A stretch of 64,000 nucleotides of DNA, taken from positions 471,914-535,913 of the forward strand of contig NZ_JAMZEL010000003.1 of NCBI RefSeq assembly GCF_024158025.1, written 5' to 3'. Positions 62,590 through 64,000 of the stretch are shown here, piece by piece. The translations under genes were made by a program, and so were the position numbers. Source of the DNA: Runella salmonicolor. GTDB lineage: Bacteria > Bacteroidota > Bacteroidia > Cytophagales > Spirosomataceae. The notes beneath the pieces are model-generated. The model saw only the letters and a program-made list of their open reading frames with translations. It was not told the origin of the DNA and made no database searches. Position 1 is the first letter of the stretch, and every line of letters starts with the position of its first letter.

Positions 62590-63444
62590 TTATTGGTATG
62601 CCACCGCCACCTGACGCTGGGTGCCGAGGTGGTCGATGCCCAGTTCTACCACGTCGCCTGACTTGAGGTAGCGAGGAGGTTTGAAACCAAGACCCACCCC
62701 AAACGGAGTACCTGTAGAAATCACATCACCGGGCAGAAGGGTCATAAATTGGCTGAGGTAGCTAACAAGTTTAGGGATTTTAAATACCATGTCGTCGGTG
62801 TTGGAATCCTGCAACATTTCGCCGTTTACTTTCAGCCAAAGGCGTAATTTATGCGGGTCGGCAATTTCGTCCTTGGTTGCCATAAACGGTCCCATAGGCG
62901 CAAATGTGTCGTTGCTTTTGCCTTTTACCCACTGACCGCTGCGCTCAAGTTGAAACTCACGTTCAGAATAATCATTGTGTAAAATATAACCCGCCACGTA
63001 ATCCATGGCCTCGGCCTCATCGACGTAGCTGGCTTTTTTGCCAATCACAAAGGCCAGTTCTACTTCCCAGTCGGTCTTGACGGAGTTTCGGGGAATGACG
63101 ACATTGTCAAAAGGACCGCAGAGCGCCGTGGTAGATTTAAAGAAAATAACAGGCTCTGGGGGCACCTGAGCGCCTGATTCGGCGGCATGTTTGGCGTAGT
63201 TCAGCCCGATGCACACGATTTTGGAAGGACGCGCTACGCAGGAACCGAGCCGAAGGGTGTCGGATACTTCTGGACAGGTGTCTGCATTTGCAGTCAGCCA
63301 TTCTGCCAAACGATGAATACCGTTGCTTGCAAAAAAAGCTTCGTTGTAATCCTGACCGAAGGCTGAAACGTCAATTTTACGCCCATTGGGGAGAATTACG
63401 CCCGGTTTTTCCTGTTCAAAAGTGCCAAAACGAAAAAGTTTCAT
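62590..63444 (-). CDS. Fumarylacetoacetate-hydrolase-family protein
   Basis: A 284-residue metal-dependent hydrolase. The family core is at about 70-280: IVCIGLNYAKHAAESGAQVP, PVIFFKSTTALCGP, the metal-binding DWEVELAFVIG, and GDVISTGTPFGVG. Close relatives act on 2,4-diketo-3-deoxy-sugar acids in L-fucose or L-rhamnose breakdown, or as ureidoglycolate lyases. The amidohydrolase at 58671 fits the former. It starts at ATG 63444. Confidence 0.92.
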   Translation of the reverse strand: MKLFRFGTFEQEKPGVILPNGRKIDVSAFGQDYNEAFFASNGIHRLAEWLTANADTCPEVSDTLRLGSCVARPSKIVCIGLNYAKHAAESGAQVPPEPVIFFKSTTALCGPFDNVVIPRNSVKTDWEVELAFVIGKKASYVDEAEAMDYVAGYILHNDYSEREFQLERSGQWVKGKSNDTFAPMGPFMATKDEIADPHKLRLWLKVNGEMLQDSNTDDMVFKIPKLVSYLSQFMTLLPGDVISTGTPFGVGLGFKPPRYLKSGDVVELGIDHLGTQRQVAVAYQ

Positions 63445-63666
63445 GGAATTTGGTGGTGTTTTAAAACTATCTCTGTGAGAAATAACAATTGTTTGAAAGA
63501 TTCATCTTTCAAAATAAGCAGTTTTAGACCGATTTCTAACGCAGTACAATAGTGATAAAAAAAAAATAAAGTTTTTTTTTGGTCGTAATTCGCTGATATA
63601 GGTTAACTTCCATTTTTTCTTTATTTTTTTTTTAGTTGAGGGCTTGCGTCGTATCTATGTTTCGTC

Positions 63667-63674
63667 TACTTTTG
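63667..63674 (+). promoter_or_regulatory. -7 element TACTTTTG of tRNA-Lys
   Basis: The element matches TAnnTTTG, with a CTTG about 20 bp upstream as a -33 candidate. Transcription would begin about 36 nt before the tRNA. Confidence 0.7.
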
Positions 63675-63716
63675 CACCACAATTCACGGAAACAACCACC
63701 GAATTGTAAAAAAAAT

Positions 63717-63789
63717 GATTCTGTAGCTCAGCTGGTAGAGCAATACACTTTTAATGTATGGGTCCTGGGTTCGAATCCCAGCGGGATCA
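63717..63789 (+). tRNA. tRNA-Lys (anticodon UUU)
   Basis: A full cloverleaf can be drawn. The acceptor stem is GATTCTG with CGGGATC (including G-U pairs), the D-arm GCTC-AGCTGGTA-GAGC, the anticodon arm ATACA-CTTTTAA-TGTAT with anticodon TTT, and the T-arm CTGGG-TTCGAAT-CCCAG. The discriminator is A, and no CCA is encoded. A promoter -7 element and a T-tailed terminator flank it. Confidence 0.97.
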
Positions 63790-63805
63790 CAAAAAGCTAA
63801 AAAAA

Positions 63806-63836
63806 CCCTCAAAACACGCTGTTTTGAGGGTTTTTT
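63806..63836 (+). terminator. Terminator of tRNA-Lys
   Basis: CCCTCAAAAC pairs with GTTTTGAGGG around ACGCT, followed by six T and preceded by A runs. The remaining 160 bp to the right edge show no gene. Confidence 0.92.
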
Positions 63837-64000
63837 GTTATGGAATGATTATAGAAATGAAGGATCAAACCCAAAATTTGTGGAGAGCGTTGGATTTTTT
63901 TAGGTTTGTGTTTTAATCAACCCTATCTGTTTTGGAAAGTTTTCTGCCTTTATTAGAGTACCTCTTACCTGATTTTATCGTATCCTACTACGAATTACTC

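Overview
The window looks like a chromosomal segment of a Bacteroidota bacterium, most likely order Cytophagales (a Runella or other Spirosomaceae relative). The signs are a TonB receptor with a carboxypeptidase-regulatory N-domain, a metalloprotease with a type IX secretion (T9SS) C-terminal tail, DUF5916, DUF1080, DUF2490 and choice-of-anchor-A surface proteins, a short ComEC, and promoters of the Bacteroidota form TTTG-N19/21-TAnnTTTG (clearest before rpsF, the TonB receptor and the GNAT gene). No prophage, insertion sequence or CRISPR array is visible. The assignment rests on protein character and promoter form only.

Layout. 1-2008: a truncated minus-strand gene for a small protein with FEFGNE repeats and a Gly/Ala-rich end faces a divergent sigma-54 enhancer-binding protein; the gap holds a sigma-54-like promoter and two identical-arm dyads 33 bp apart. 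2012-7845: an ABC ATPase and membrane partner, a PAP2/haloperoxidase-type lipoprotein, and a large surface protein. 8318-12673: phoH, a secreted M43 protease and comEC. 12873-17392: TonB receptor, ACT protein, DUF2490 protein and a cysteine-less redoxin-like protein, then DUF1684. 18468-22995: a large secreted metalloprotease and O-acetylhomoserine sulfhydrylase. 23763-24854: rpsF-rpsR-rplI. 25442-28002: sufS, sufE, a DUF59 gene and a bacilliredoxin.

28072-37801: methyltransferase, VWA protein, pentaheme cytochrome, GNAT, alpha/beta hydrolase, cinA with an E2 acyltransferase, DoxX-like protein, and an SPFH/NfeD pair. 37888-42482: a minus-strand group (FG-GAP lipoprotein with a CxxCH motif, double DUF1080 protein, Tat-type Gfo/Idh/MocA oxidoreductase) suggesting 3-keto-sugar chemistry in the envelope. 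42533-47798: a phosphatase-family membrane protein, then a four-gene run ending in dprA. 47904-56523: M48 protease, aldo/keto reductase, DegT aminotransferase, nagA, small proteins, a serine hydrolase and an unrecognised 352-residue protein. 56750-63444: glyoxalase-fold, Kelch, amidohydrolase, HAD, DUF5916 and FAH-family genes; the amidohydrolase and FAH proteins resemble enzymes of L-fucose or L-rhamnose breakdown. A tRNA-Lys with promoter and terminator lies near the right end.

The intergenic DNA carries many perfect or near-perfect palindromes, a 100-bp tandem repeat and short AAACTGAAAAAC-type repeats. Several lie against start codons or inside apparent 5' coding ends. The most distinctive possible system is the sigma-54-controlled FEFG protein at the left edge, but the window cuts it.
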